A stretch of DNA of 64,000 nucleotides, taken from NCBI RefSeq assembly GCF_003063625.1, contig NZ_CP026604.1, positions 2,170,001 through 2,234,000 on the forward strand. The letters are read 5' to 3'. Below are positions 45,953 to 53,230 of this stretch, piece after piece (within the stretch, counting starts at the first letter, position 1; the number at the start of each line of letters is the position of its first letter). The position numbers were made by a program, and so were the translations under genes. The notes below the pieces were generated by a model. That model searched no databases. It saw nothing but the letters and a program-made list of their open reading frames with translations, and was not told the DNA's origin. This DNA comes from Saccharobesus litoralis. Its GTDB lineage: Bacteria; Pseudomonadota; Gammaproteobacteria; Enterobacterales; Alteromonadaceae.

Positions 45953-46474
45953 CTAAATAAACCCGCGTTCACGCATGTATTGGCCGCATTTTTTAAATCC
46001 GTTAGAAATATGCTTTTCTACGGTTTTTTCGGCGATATTGAGTTCTTGGGCAATTTCTTTTTGGCTATAACCAAAGACGCGTTTTAACACAAAAGCTTTA
46101 CGCGTTTGTGTTGGCAGTAAGCTAACCGCTTGGCAAAAAGTGGCGAGTTCTTGGTTATTTTGCGCTTGGGTGCAGGTGTCGTGACTCGGATTAAATATCT
46201 CTTCAACCCCAGTTTCAAACGACTCATCATAACCTGAGACTAGCCGTGTTTCAGCTCGCTTTAAGTAATCTAAGGCTAAATTTTTTGCCGTTTTCATCAT
46301 AAATGATCTTGGATTGTGTAAATCATTAGAGTCGACTTGCTGGCAAACTTTGACATAGGTTTCTTGCACTATGTCTTCAACTTCTTTGGAAGGGACAATA
46401 ATCGAGACTAATTGAGTGAGATTGTCACGTGCACTTAAATAGACTTGATATATTTGCTTGTTCTGATGTTCCAT
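45953..46474 (-). CDS. ECF sigma factor, FecI-like
   Basis: A 173-residue sigma-70 family factor. The frame opens at TTG 46534, but ATG at 46474 has a ribosome binding site (AGCAGGGAAT) and is preferred. Region 2 covers IIVPSKEVEDIVQETYVKVCQQV and NPRSFMMKTAKNLALDYLKR; region 4 covers LPTQTRKAFVLKRVFGYSQKEIAQELNIAEKTVEKHISNGFKKC. This pattern is that of iron-uptake-type sigma factors that activate TonB receptor genes. No FecR anti-sigma gene is adjacent; the neighbour is a CadC-like membrane protein. A palindrome (46583-46593) lies upstream. Confidence 0.9.
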   Translation of the reverse strand: MEHQNKQIYQVYLSARDNLTQLVSIIVPSKEVEDIVQETYVKVCQQVDSNDLHNPRSFMMKTAKNLALDYLKRAETRLVSGYDESFETGVEEIFNPSHDTCTQAQNNQELATFCQAVSLLPTQTRKAFVLKRVFGYSQKEIAQELNIAEKTVEKHISNGFKKCGQYMRERGFI

Positions 46475-46582
46475 ATTCCCTGCTTTAAAATATACCCAAT
46501 TGGCTTGCTGCAGCTTGGTATCTGAATTTATCAATCATGTAATTTTTCCAGATACAAAATTTTAACAAATATATATGAGTTA

Positions 46583-46593
46583 TTATATTATAA
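46583..46593. promoter_or_regulatory. Operator candidate, TTATATTATAA
   Basis: Perfect TTATA-N-TATAA palindrome, 109 bases upstream of the sigma factor start. It lacks the G/C positions of the best sites and could be a promoter -10 region instead. Confidence 0.28.
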
Positions 46594-46881
46594 ATTTAAG
46601 TTTGATTAAAAATTGATTTTAGCTGTTATTGTTACTTGTTTTTAGATTTAGTGTACGGCAGTGAAAACGCGAGTATTTGTTTTTGATTAAAGGCTAAGCC
46701 CTTTATATACCGCTTTTTTCATGTTGTGTTTATCTCTTAGGCTTATCTGATTAATTACAATAGAAAGGCTTTTTATCAGTAATCGGGTTATCAAAATATG
46801 ACAATGAAATAACGTACTTAGGCGTATTTATTAATCGTAATTCTACTTTTATTGTGACTTTAACTAGATTTAATGGAGGTT

Positions 46882-46892
46882 TTGTATTACAA
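46882..46892. promoter_or_regulatory. Operator candidate, TTGTATTACAA (perfect)
   Basis: Perfect inverted repeat in front of the second CadC-like gene (start 46937). One of three perfect TTGTA-N-TACAA sites in the window. Confidence 0.5.
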
Positions 46893-46936
46893 ATATCTGA
46901 GTTTGCTATTATTAATTTAATAAAGCTGTACTATTC

Positions 46937-47917
46937 GTGACAAAATCCATGACATCTGATGATTTTTACTTAGCCTTGATTAAGGTTGAACCAAGCTATA
47001 ATCGAATTTCGGTGCAAGGCCAGCAAATTGGTCTTGAATCAAAGTCCATGGCTGTATTGAATTACCTTGCGTTACGTCATCCGCGTGTTGTCAGCATTGA
47101 TGAGTTATTAGAGCAAGTTTGGCTTGGTATGGTGGTTAGCAAGCAGTCGGTGCAGCGTTGTATTTGTCTTTTGCGCAAAGCGCTGCATGATCTTGAGCCT
47201 GACACTATTTTTATTAAAACCTTTCCTAAACTGGGTTATAAGCTTGAGGTGGAGCCTAGTTTTGCTAGCCCAGAACAGACTCCATTTAGCTCGGTTTCGA
47301 ACCTTGATGCGACCAACAGGCGAGCGGCTGTTCGGAGAACCAAGTTTAGCTTGATGCTGGGGGTTGGTGGTTTAGTCGCGTGTTCTAGTCTTCCTCTTAC
47401 TTATGTTAGTTACTCTGCCATGCAAACATTTGAATCCCCCAATATAGAGGTGTTAAATGAATATCGTCATGTATTTGCGGTTAGCGCCGAACTTGGTTTT
47501 AACGCTTATGTCGATCCTGAGCTAAATAGCTATAAAATAAGAGTTAGAGATAGAGAAACTCAACAAGATTGGAGCGTTTTTGAATTTGATGGTAGGGAAT
47601 TACAAAATTTACAATTAGCTTGGCGTTGGCAAACTCACTCACTTTTTGCGATTTTCTCCGATCAGCAAAATATGAGTCAGCTTATGGCTTTTGACTTAGA
47701 TTTAATTAATCAGCAAGTGATTGCTAGACGGCTTTTGTTGAATGACCCTTACCACACCTATCGAAGCCTAGAGCAATTTGATGAAAATTTTCTTCTTGCA
47801 GCTAGACACCCTCATCAAGAATTCGAACCTCAATTTTATTTAATTAATATTGATACTGGTCGAATCATTCCTTTTAAGTCACGTGCGGAAAGTGCGCAGG
47901 ATGAAAACGCCAGTTAA
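46937..47917 (+). CDS. CadC-like membrane regulator, short form
   Basis: A 326-residue one-component regulator. Residues 8-106 form a winged helix that is clearly related to the one at 31404 (SKSMAVLNYLALRHPRVVSIDELLEQVW, VQRCICLLRKAL, FIKTFPKLGYKLEV). One membrane helix is at about 137-157, and the remainder is a short periplasmic beta-rich domain. The start is GTG at 46937; an ATG four codons later is possible. The stop lies in a 15-base tandem duplication (47911-47940). It diverges from the sigma factor and may set up a membrane signal to it, in place of FecR; that is an inference. Confidence 0.85.
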   Translation: MTKSMTSDDFYLALIKVEPSYNRISVQGQQIGLESKSMAVLNYLALRHPRVVSIDELLEQVWLGMVVSKQSVQRCICLLRKALHDLEPDTIFIKTFPKLGYKLEVEPSFASPEQTPFSSVSNLDATNRRAAVRRTKFSLMLGVGGLVACSSLPLTYVSYSAMQTFESPNIEVLNEYRHVFAVSAELGFNAYVDPELNSYKIRVRDRETQQDWSVFEFDGRELQNLQLAWRWQTHSLFAIFSDQQNMSQLMAFDLDLINQQVIARRLLLNDPYHTYRSLEQFDENFLLAARHPHQEFEPQFYLINIDTGRIIPFKSRAESAQDENAS

Positions 47918-47940
47918 CTATTAGCCAGTTAACTATTAGC
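47911..47940. repeat. 15-bp tandem duplication over two stop codons
   Basis: CAGTTAACTATTAGC occurs twice in a row (47911-47925, 47926-47940). Each copy contains TTAA, which provides a stop for both strands; the first copy ends the CadC-like gene and the second ends the convergent helical protein. Confidence 0.85.
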
Positions 47941-49107
47941 CCTAGAATCGATAATCACTTGGCGCGCTATCTGCTGTAGTGTTTCACTGGGTAACTGACT
48001 AACATACCAATCTATATCAATATCGGGTTGGCTGAGTAAATAATCTGTGTATTGAGTGATAAATCGCTGCTGGTGATAAGTCGATCTAAGCCAAGACAAT
48101 ACATAATTTACATCCTGCTTTTGACTAAATGAATAAAAGATATCTTGATTTAGCAGCCAGTCGTAAAACGTTGGCTCGTGACCAAAGTAATCAAATCCGA
48201 GTTGTAAGGTTTGCTCTGCATCAAGCACTGTTAACTCGTTAAAAGCCAGCGAATATGCAGCCTGATTTTGGCTATTATCGCCGATCGTGTGGAATACTTG
48301 CTGAATTATGTAGTCAACATCTCTATCTTTATTTGTCTCAACAATTACCTCGACCAATAAGTTTAAGCTGTCTTGCTTGTTGAGATCATTAATGAGTGCC
48401 AAGTCATTCCTTAATGTAACGGATTGCTGGACAATTCCTTGATTGAGTATGGCATTAATCACATTTGGTGAGGATATCCAGTTAGGCTGTTCAAGCAGCC
48501 ATAATCGCGCTTGAATATAATTTTCAGTTAGAATTTGTTCAATAAAGCTTAGCCCTAATCCAGTGTTAAGACTGTCAAAATAGCCAGCCTGTTGCCAATA
48601 GTGAATTAAGTCGGCATCAATTGAGAATGCTTCGACTAATAGTACTTGCTGGATTTGTAATTTATTAGGTTTAACAATGGCTCTTTCAATTAACCCCCAG
48701 CTATGTTGACCATGTAACTGAATTAGCTCGCTTATTACTTGCCGTTGCAGTATGAAAATCTGCGTGCTGCTATCAAGCGGTTGTGCAAAGGCTTGGGCTA
48801 ATAAAATCCGTGGTTCGCTTTGCAGCCAAGCTTGAGTGTAATTAATAAACTGCTGTTGGTCTTGATGCCATAACTGGATCAATTGATTGATATTAAAACT
48901 AGTGTACTGGTGCTGAGTGGTACTTGAGTGTTGGCGTATTTTTTCTATATCAGTTTCTCTGTTGTTTGTTTCCCTTTCAGGATGCATGAATGGATTTTCA
49001 AGGTTAGTAAGTTTAGGTTGCTCTGTTTGGCACAATAAATAAAAGGTGCTAGTTATCATAGATACTAATACGAGCACTTTGATCGAAAGCGCCTTTAGAA
49101 TAGTCAT
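47929..49107 (-). CDS. Helical-repeat protein, unknown function
   Basis: A 392-residue protein with an N-terminal membrane anchor or signal (LSIKVLVLVSMITSTFYLLC, residues 7-26). The rest is helical with a roughly 40-residue rhythm of Leu, Gln and Trp (LIQLHGQHSWGLIERAI, IEQILTENYIQARLWLLEQPNW, FDYFGHEPTFYDWLL), like HEAT or TPR-type repeats. I recognise no family. It converges on the CadC-like regulator with an 11-base gap, which suggests no shared transcript. No ribosome binding site stands out. Confidence 0.65.
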   Translation of the reverse strand: MTILKALSIKVLVLVSMITSTFYLLCQTEQPKLTNLENPFMHPERETNNRETDIEKIRQHSSTTQHQYTSFNINQLIQLWHQDQQQFINYTQAWLQSEPRILLAQAFAQPLDSSTQIFILQRQVISELIQLHGQHSWGLIERAIVKPNKLQIQQVLLVEAFSIDADLIHYWQQAGYFDSLNTGLGLSFIEQILTENYIQARLWLLEQPNWISSPNVINAILNQGIVQQSVTLRNDLALINDLNKQDSLNLLVEVIVETNKDRDVDYIIQQVFHTIGDNSQNQAAYSLAFNELTVLDAEQTLQLGFDYFGHEPTFYDWLLNQDIFYSFSQKQDVNYVLSWLRSTYHQQRFITQYTDYLLSQPDIDIDWYVSQLPSETLQQIARQVIIDSRANS

Positions 49108-49180
49108 ACAGCGTACCTTTTATATGTTGTATCAATAAAATCAGTTAATCATTAAGTCACGATCTTGAATGTTATAAACT

Positions 49181-49297
49181 CGTCATTGTGGCGAACGCCG
49201 CAATCCAGTGGCTTTGGATATGTAAACCCGACTACATATTTCATGCCATTGCACACTGAAAAAAGGCACTGGATGCCGGGGCAAGCCCGGCATGACG
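49181..49297. repeat. 117-bp element with CGTCAT/ATGACG ends
   Basis: Ends are CGTCAT and ATGACG. Internal hairpins are GGCG-AAC-GCC at the left (49190-49200) and GCCGGGGCAAGCCCGGC at the right (49274-49291), with ATCCAGTGG and CACTGGAT as inner inverted words. It has no coding content. It is the best-preserved member of a family also seen at 19443-19591 and 51242-51276. Confidence 0.7.
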
Positions 49298-49358
49298 AGG
49301 TTTATTTTTTTATGACCATACAAATCGTTTAACTGATCATTTTTATCATGACAAACAG

Positions 49359-50501
49359 CTAACAACCACAGCCAGTAACTAGACTTGGATTGCCAAAGTT
49401 GTAGTAGTTTTTAACCGCCCAAACGCCATTCATTTTCGCAGAGGCTTGGCCATTGCCTTGCTTGGCAGCAGGCGCTGATAGTTTAACGTTGGCGCCGTCG
49501 AGACTCTTTAAAGTGAGTTTAGAAGAGCTACTGCCTTTCATTACAATAAGCGGTAAATTGACTTTTCCACCGTTGTACCACAGCTTTTTATTAGAGCTGT
49601 ATTCGGCGCGCAAACCTGAAGTATTAACCGTCGCATTAACTGTGCCGCCTGAGTTAGAGAATAAGGCTAAATTAAAGTGACCATTAGGATCTTGCCCTTG
49701 TTTAACTAATACATTATGTAAGTTATGAGTTGTGGTAGGTTTATCGCCCCAACCAAGCTGAAATGGTGCGCCATTGGAGTTATGAACTATGGTTACATTT
49801 TTAACATAAGTGTTGTTGGCATAAAGCTTAATGGCATCATCCCAAGTATCAATTTTGGTATTGGTAATTCGCGTGTTGGGGCCACCGCCTATGCCGTCTG
49901 AGTTACTGCGAAAATCATTAGTTCGCGTATTTAGAATGGTGACTCTATCGACATTTAAAGGCTGCTTTAACGCTGTAATTGCGTAAGTACGGGCATTGAC
50001 GATAGTTAGGCTTTTAACTTTATACTGCGCGCTAGCTGATGCGTTGTAGTCAACACTGATTGCGCCATATTTCCATTTCTCGCAGTCATGCACGCGGTCA
50101 TTACCCTTAGCACCTGCAGAGCAGCTGGTGGCAGGGTCGGGTACACCATCAGGCCCATGAGCCCATGCCTTGGTATTGGTACCAAAAATTTTACTGGTAT
50201 TACGGTTACCGCCTTTTATGGTCATTGGCGCTTTTAACCTAAAGCCACCGGTTACCGTAACATTAGAATTGATATGCACAGTTTTAATACTCGTTGGCAC
50301 AGTCCAGTAAAAGCCTTCTTTATTATTGTCATTACCAAACGATACCGATTTTTTGATCGTTAAGGTTTTACTGGTTGCATTCCAACTGGCGTTTGAGGTG
50401 TTTAAGCTGCTATGCACACCACTTGGCAGATTGGCGAATGCATATTGTGACAGAGATAAACTGGCTAAGGTCGCAGCCATCAGCATATGTTTTAATTTCA
50501 T
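49359..50501 (-). CDS. Exported right-handed beta-helix enzyme, GH49/GH28-like
   Basis: A 380-residue protein with a signal peptide (AFA|NLPSG, residue 23) and a clear ribosome binding site (AGGAG, then AATAAAA before ATG). It is a full-length paralog of the lipoprotein at 23868-25082: SNSDGIGGG (199-207), DTWDDAIKLY (DD 221-222) and APFQLGWG (245-252) are conserved, as are EKWKYGAISV and FNLALFSNSGG. The C-terminus ends VTGCGC, similar to VTGCLQC in the paralog, and may form a disulfide. One copy is membrane-anchored and one is soluble, so the pair may split work between cell surface and periplasm or medium. The exact activity is unknown. Confidence 0.83.
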   Translation of the reverse strand: MKLKHMLMAATLASLSLSQYAFANLPSGVHSSLNTSNASWNATSKTLTIKKSVSFGNDNNKEGFYWTVPTSIKTVHINSNVTVTGGFRLKAPMTIKGGNRNTSKIFGTNTKAWAHGPDGVPDPATSCSAGAKGNDRVHDCEKWKYGAISVDYNASASAQYKVKSLTIVNARTYAITALKQPLNVDRVTILNTRTNDFRSNSDGIGGGPNTRITNTKIDTWDDAIKLYANNTYVKNVTIVHNSNGAPFQLGWGDKPTTTHNLHNVLVKQGQDPNGHFNLALFSNSGGTVNATVNTSGLRAEYSSNKKLWYNGGKVNLPLIVMKGSSSSKLTLKSLDGANVKLSAPAAKQGNGQASAKMNGVWAVKNYYNFGNPSLVTGCGC

Positions 50502-50918
50502 TTTTATTCTCCTAGATTGTTGTTAGTGCTTGATAAGCCTCTTGATGCTAGGCAAGAAAAAACAGGGAAAAAACACGCAAATGAAATGGTAAAGATTTAA
50601 TCAGCTTACCTAAGGATTAGATAAACAAAATTGACTCTGTTGGTATATTTAACAATGAGAATAGATAAGGAAAGTCAGTCTTTGCTGAATCGAAAAACCT
50701 TAGTCGTCTTTGTTAGAAGTGTGTTTAAGGTGACGTTGTGGTATTAGTCGGTTTAAAGACTAGGTTAGCTAAAATTAAGGTGTTGTGACATCGTCAGTAA
50801 AGATGCAAATCTCGATAACCTAGAGGGAACAATAGATGTAATTTTCATTAAGCAAAACGGAAGTGAAGAAGATATTTCTGCTGAGTTTAATCTACACTTT
50901 TAAGCATAGATATGTGGG

Positions 50919-50945
50919 TAAAAAAAAGCGCCCCAAACGGGCGCT
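50919..50945 (-). terminator. Leftward Rho-independent terminator
   Basis: On the minus strand AGCGCCC-GTTTG-GGGCGCT is followed by a run of eight T (50919-50926 on the plus strand as A). It lies 360 bases past the GH49-like stop codon and would end that transcript, leaving a long 3' end, or a separate small RNA. Confidence 0.75.
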
Positions 50946-51241
50946 GAACAAAGCATACACATAAGATTTGATTTTCATCAAACCCTAATGGTGGTTAACT
51001 TTTTGTTTATTCACAACCAGTCAACACAGGATTAAATTTAACGATTTACAGGATTTAATTCATTGACCATATTGCTCCTTATATTGCCTTTTTGCCCTTA
51101 ATCGACCTATAGGTGACTTAGTTGGTCACAGTGGGAAGTGTGGTCGTTAAATTGTTGACTTCAGAGGTTATTTCTCTGTAGTCATAACCTAAAATATAGC
51201 GATTTAATGAGCATTGTTAGGAACGTTTAGTGGGTTTTAAT

Positions 51242-51276
51242 AAAAGACGCTGGGCCCCTGCGTTCGCAGGGGTGAC
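51242..51276. repeat. Half copy of CGTCAT-type repeat
   Basis: The sequence GACGCTGGGCCCCTGCG-TTCGCAGGGGTGACG matches the right end of the element at 19553-19591 in layout (CTGGG, CCTGC-TTCGCAGG, GACG). Only the right arm is present. Confidence 0.5.
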
Positions 51277-51304
51277 GTTTAAAAATCTAACCTATGTTTT
51301 AAAT

Positions 51305-53200
51305 TTAGATATTGTATTTTCCAGTTCTAAATTGTCGAACTACAAAAAGCCCTAGCAACACCAGTAAATAGCCTAAACTACCGCCGCCACTGCTTTGCTT
51401 GTTATCTGCATCCAGCTCTGGTTTAGGTTCGGGGGTTGGATCAGGCTCCGGAGTGGGCTCTGGACTTGGTTGCGGATCGGGTTCTGGAGTCGGTTCAGGA
51501 TCTGGAGTTGGTTCAGGATCAGGGGTAGGTACAGGATCTGGGGTAGGATCGGGTTGTTGATTATCACAGCCTAAAAATCGAATATCTTTGCTGGTTGGGT
51601 TATCAATTTCAAAGTAATCCAATTTGTTGCTATCGGTTACACAAGTATTGGCAATGGTGACATTTTTAAATGAGACGTTTTGAATATAGAAAATTTTATC
51701 ACCGTCAGATGATGGGTTCGTATCGCCACGCAATAACCCTTTTTTGCCAGGCAATAATCCATCAACCGTAATATTTTCTAACTCTAAATCGCCAATATAA
51801 CCAACATTGGCATCGGCGACTTGCACTGCTATATTTTTACCGCCGTATGAGCGAGGCTTTAAGTTGACCAAGCCAGGGATCAAACCTTCAATGCGAATAT
51901 CTTTAACACGGGTGACTTGATCAGGGTTGGCTGGATATTTATAAGGTTTATAGTCATAGCCAACTTGTGCCATAACTAGGCTATTGTTGTTGGCTAATTT
52001 AGTCCATTCAGGGTTAATAATATCGATATTTTGCATTGTCGATCCCCCTGATTTATAGCTGTTGCTATTGGCTTCGCCACCCCAGCCGTAAGTTAGGATC
52101 CCGCCATTATGGCCAGCCCAAAGTACAGAATCTTTGATGGTTAACCCAAAGTTATAGAAGTGATCATCAACTGGGCGTAAAAAGCTGTTGCTGACAACTG
52201 ACTTATGGCCAATACGTACTGCATCGTTATTAGCATGCCAACCAAACATTTTTATATTGTTAAGCGTATTGTTCCAGTTACCGACAATGCCATGAAAGGG
52301 CGCGTCCATATACATAATGCCGTCAATTGTAGAATTGTTGTAAAGGTGGATTAATTCGCCAATTCTAAAGCCATCGTAGCCGGGGTGATCTTTCCAAAGA
52401 TATTGGCGACCAGTAAGAATACCGCGGCCAAATATTTTCACGCCGTTTACATTCTGTGGCGCGTCAATATAACCTTCAACAAAAGCGCCGGGGGCAAAAT
52501 ACACTTGTTGATTAGCGCTTAACTCTAGCTTGCCGCGATCACTAATCACTTCGCCTGTGGCGTTAAAATCAGCCAAGTTATGATAGCCGGTGTCAAAATA
52601 GATGGTTTGTGCGTTTTCAATATCATGCGCGCTGACATCGTTCGTATATTTTACTACGCCGTTAGCGTTGATATTGGGTACATCCGTTTCAGGTGTATCG
52701 ACAAATATCATCAGCATATGCTTGATCCATTTATGCTCGGGCGTTTGATTGTCGGCGTGAACAAAGTTAACTGAGATAAATTTTTGATTACTATCTAAGT
52801 CAAAATTAACGGTTTTGCTGTTTTGAAAGTTAGCATTGAGTTGGTAGCTTCTGGGAGCTAGTTTGACTTCACTCGCATTGGCACCAAACAGTTTGTTAAC
52901 TTCAATATTAATGGTTTTGCCCATTTCCGGTTGGTAGTTAAACCAAGCAAAAGAAAAACTGCGGCCCTGCATTTCGGCTTTCATCCAATTGCTTGGATAA
53001 TCGAGAGGCGACATTAATACTGTAATATTTTGTTTATTGTTGTTCTCGTCGGTGACGGCCACAGTGTACTTGTCTGAAACTATCGCCTGACCATTGGCTG
53101 TTGGCCATTGGTAGGTCTCTATTGCAGCAAAGACTTTATTAGAAAATATAATACTACAAAAGAGTAGCGTGCGGATAAGCGCATATAAAGGTTTGGACAT
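51305..53200 (-). CDS. GH49-like beta-helix enzyme with GlyGly-CTERM-like tail
   Basis: A 631-residue exported protein. A signal peptide ends near residue 25 (KVFA). An N-terminal beta-sandwich (about 30-190) precedes a beta-helix (about 200-545) with HANNDAVRIG, VDDHFYNFGL and WAGHNGGILTYGWGG, which fits GH49 (dextranase/isopullulanase family) though key residues are only partly matched. Residues about 548-595 are a Pro/Asp/Glu repeat linker. The end reads SSGGGSLGYLLVLLGLFVVRQFRTGK: Gly-rich, one hydrophobic helix, then basic residues, as in GlyGly-CTERM (rhombosortase) sorting signals. It lies 30 bases after the hybrid regulator gene, in the same direction, and is likely co-transcribed. 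Confidence 0.85.
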   Translation of the reverse strand: MSKPLYALIRTLLFCSIIFSNKVFAAIETYQWPTANGQAIVSDKYTVAVTDENNNKQNITVLMSPLDYPSNWMKAEMQGRSFSFAWFNYQPEMGKTINIEVNKLFGANASEVKLAPRSYQLNANFQNSKTVNFDLDSNQKFISVNFVHADNQTPEHKWIKHMLMIFVDTPETDVPNINANGVVKYTNDVSAHDIENAQTIYFDTGYHNLADFNATGEVISDRGKLELSANQQVYFAPGAFVEGYIDAPQNVNGVKIFGRGILTGRQYLWKDHPGYDGFRIGELIHLYNNSTIDGIMYMDAPFHGIVGNWNNTLNNIKMFGWHANNDAVRIGHKSVVSNSFLRPVDDHFYNFGLTIKDSVLWAGHNGGILTYGWGGEANSNSYKSGGSTMQNIDIINPEWTKLANNNSLVMAQVGYDYKPYKYPANPDQVTRVKDIRIEGLIPGLVNLKPRSYGGKNIAVQVADANVGYIGDLELENITVDGLLPGKKGLLRGDTNPSSDGDKIFYIQNVSFKNVTIANTCVTDSNKLDYFEIDNPTSKDIRFLGCDNQQPDPTPDPVPTPDPEPTPDPEPTPEPDPQPSPEPTPEPDPTPEPKPELDADNKQSSGGGSLGYLLVLLGLFVVRQFRTGKYNI

Positions 53201-53230
53201 AAGTGTGCTTCCTATGGTTTTTTAATTTTT

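Larger units (their letters stand above)
46475..46936. other. Divergent intergenic region with two operator candidates
   Basis: AT-rich non-coding DNA between the sigma factor and the second CadC-like regulator. It holds operator candidates at 46583-46593 and 46882-46892. No gene is visible. Confidence 0.6.
50502..51304. other. Long intergenic region with terminator and possible gene remnant
   Basis: 803 bases with no clear gene. A protein-like open stretch runs from about 50772 to 50903 (it ends DVIFIKQNGSEEDISAEFNL.. and TAA) but has no start codon, so it is at best a remnant. A leftward terminator is at 50919-50945. The word AAAGCATACACATAA (50950-50964) repeats one at 12517-12531. A half copy of the CGTCAT-type repeat lies at 51242-51276. 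Confidence 0.5.

Noticed and set aside
45953-46534. ECF sigma factor starting at 46534.
   Set aside because: That start is TTG without a ribosome binding site; ATG at 46474 has AGCAGGGAAT directly upstream.
51373-51567. Separate small protein on the minus strand over the GH49-like linker.
   Set aside because: It is an out-of-frame reading of the repetitive Pro/Asp/Glu linker DNA.
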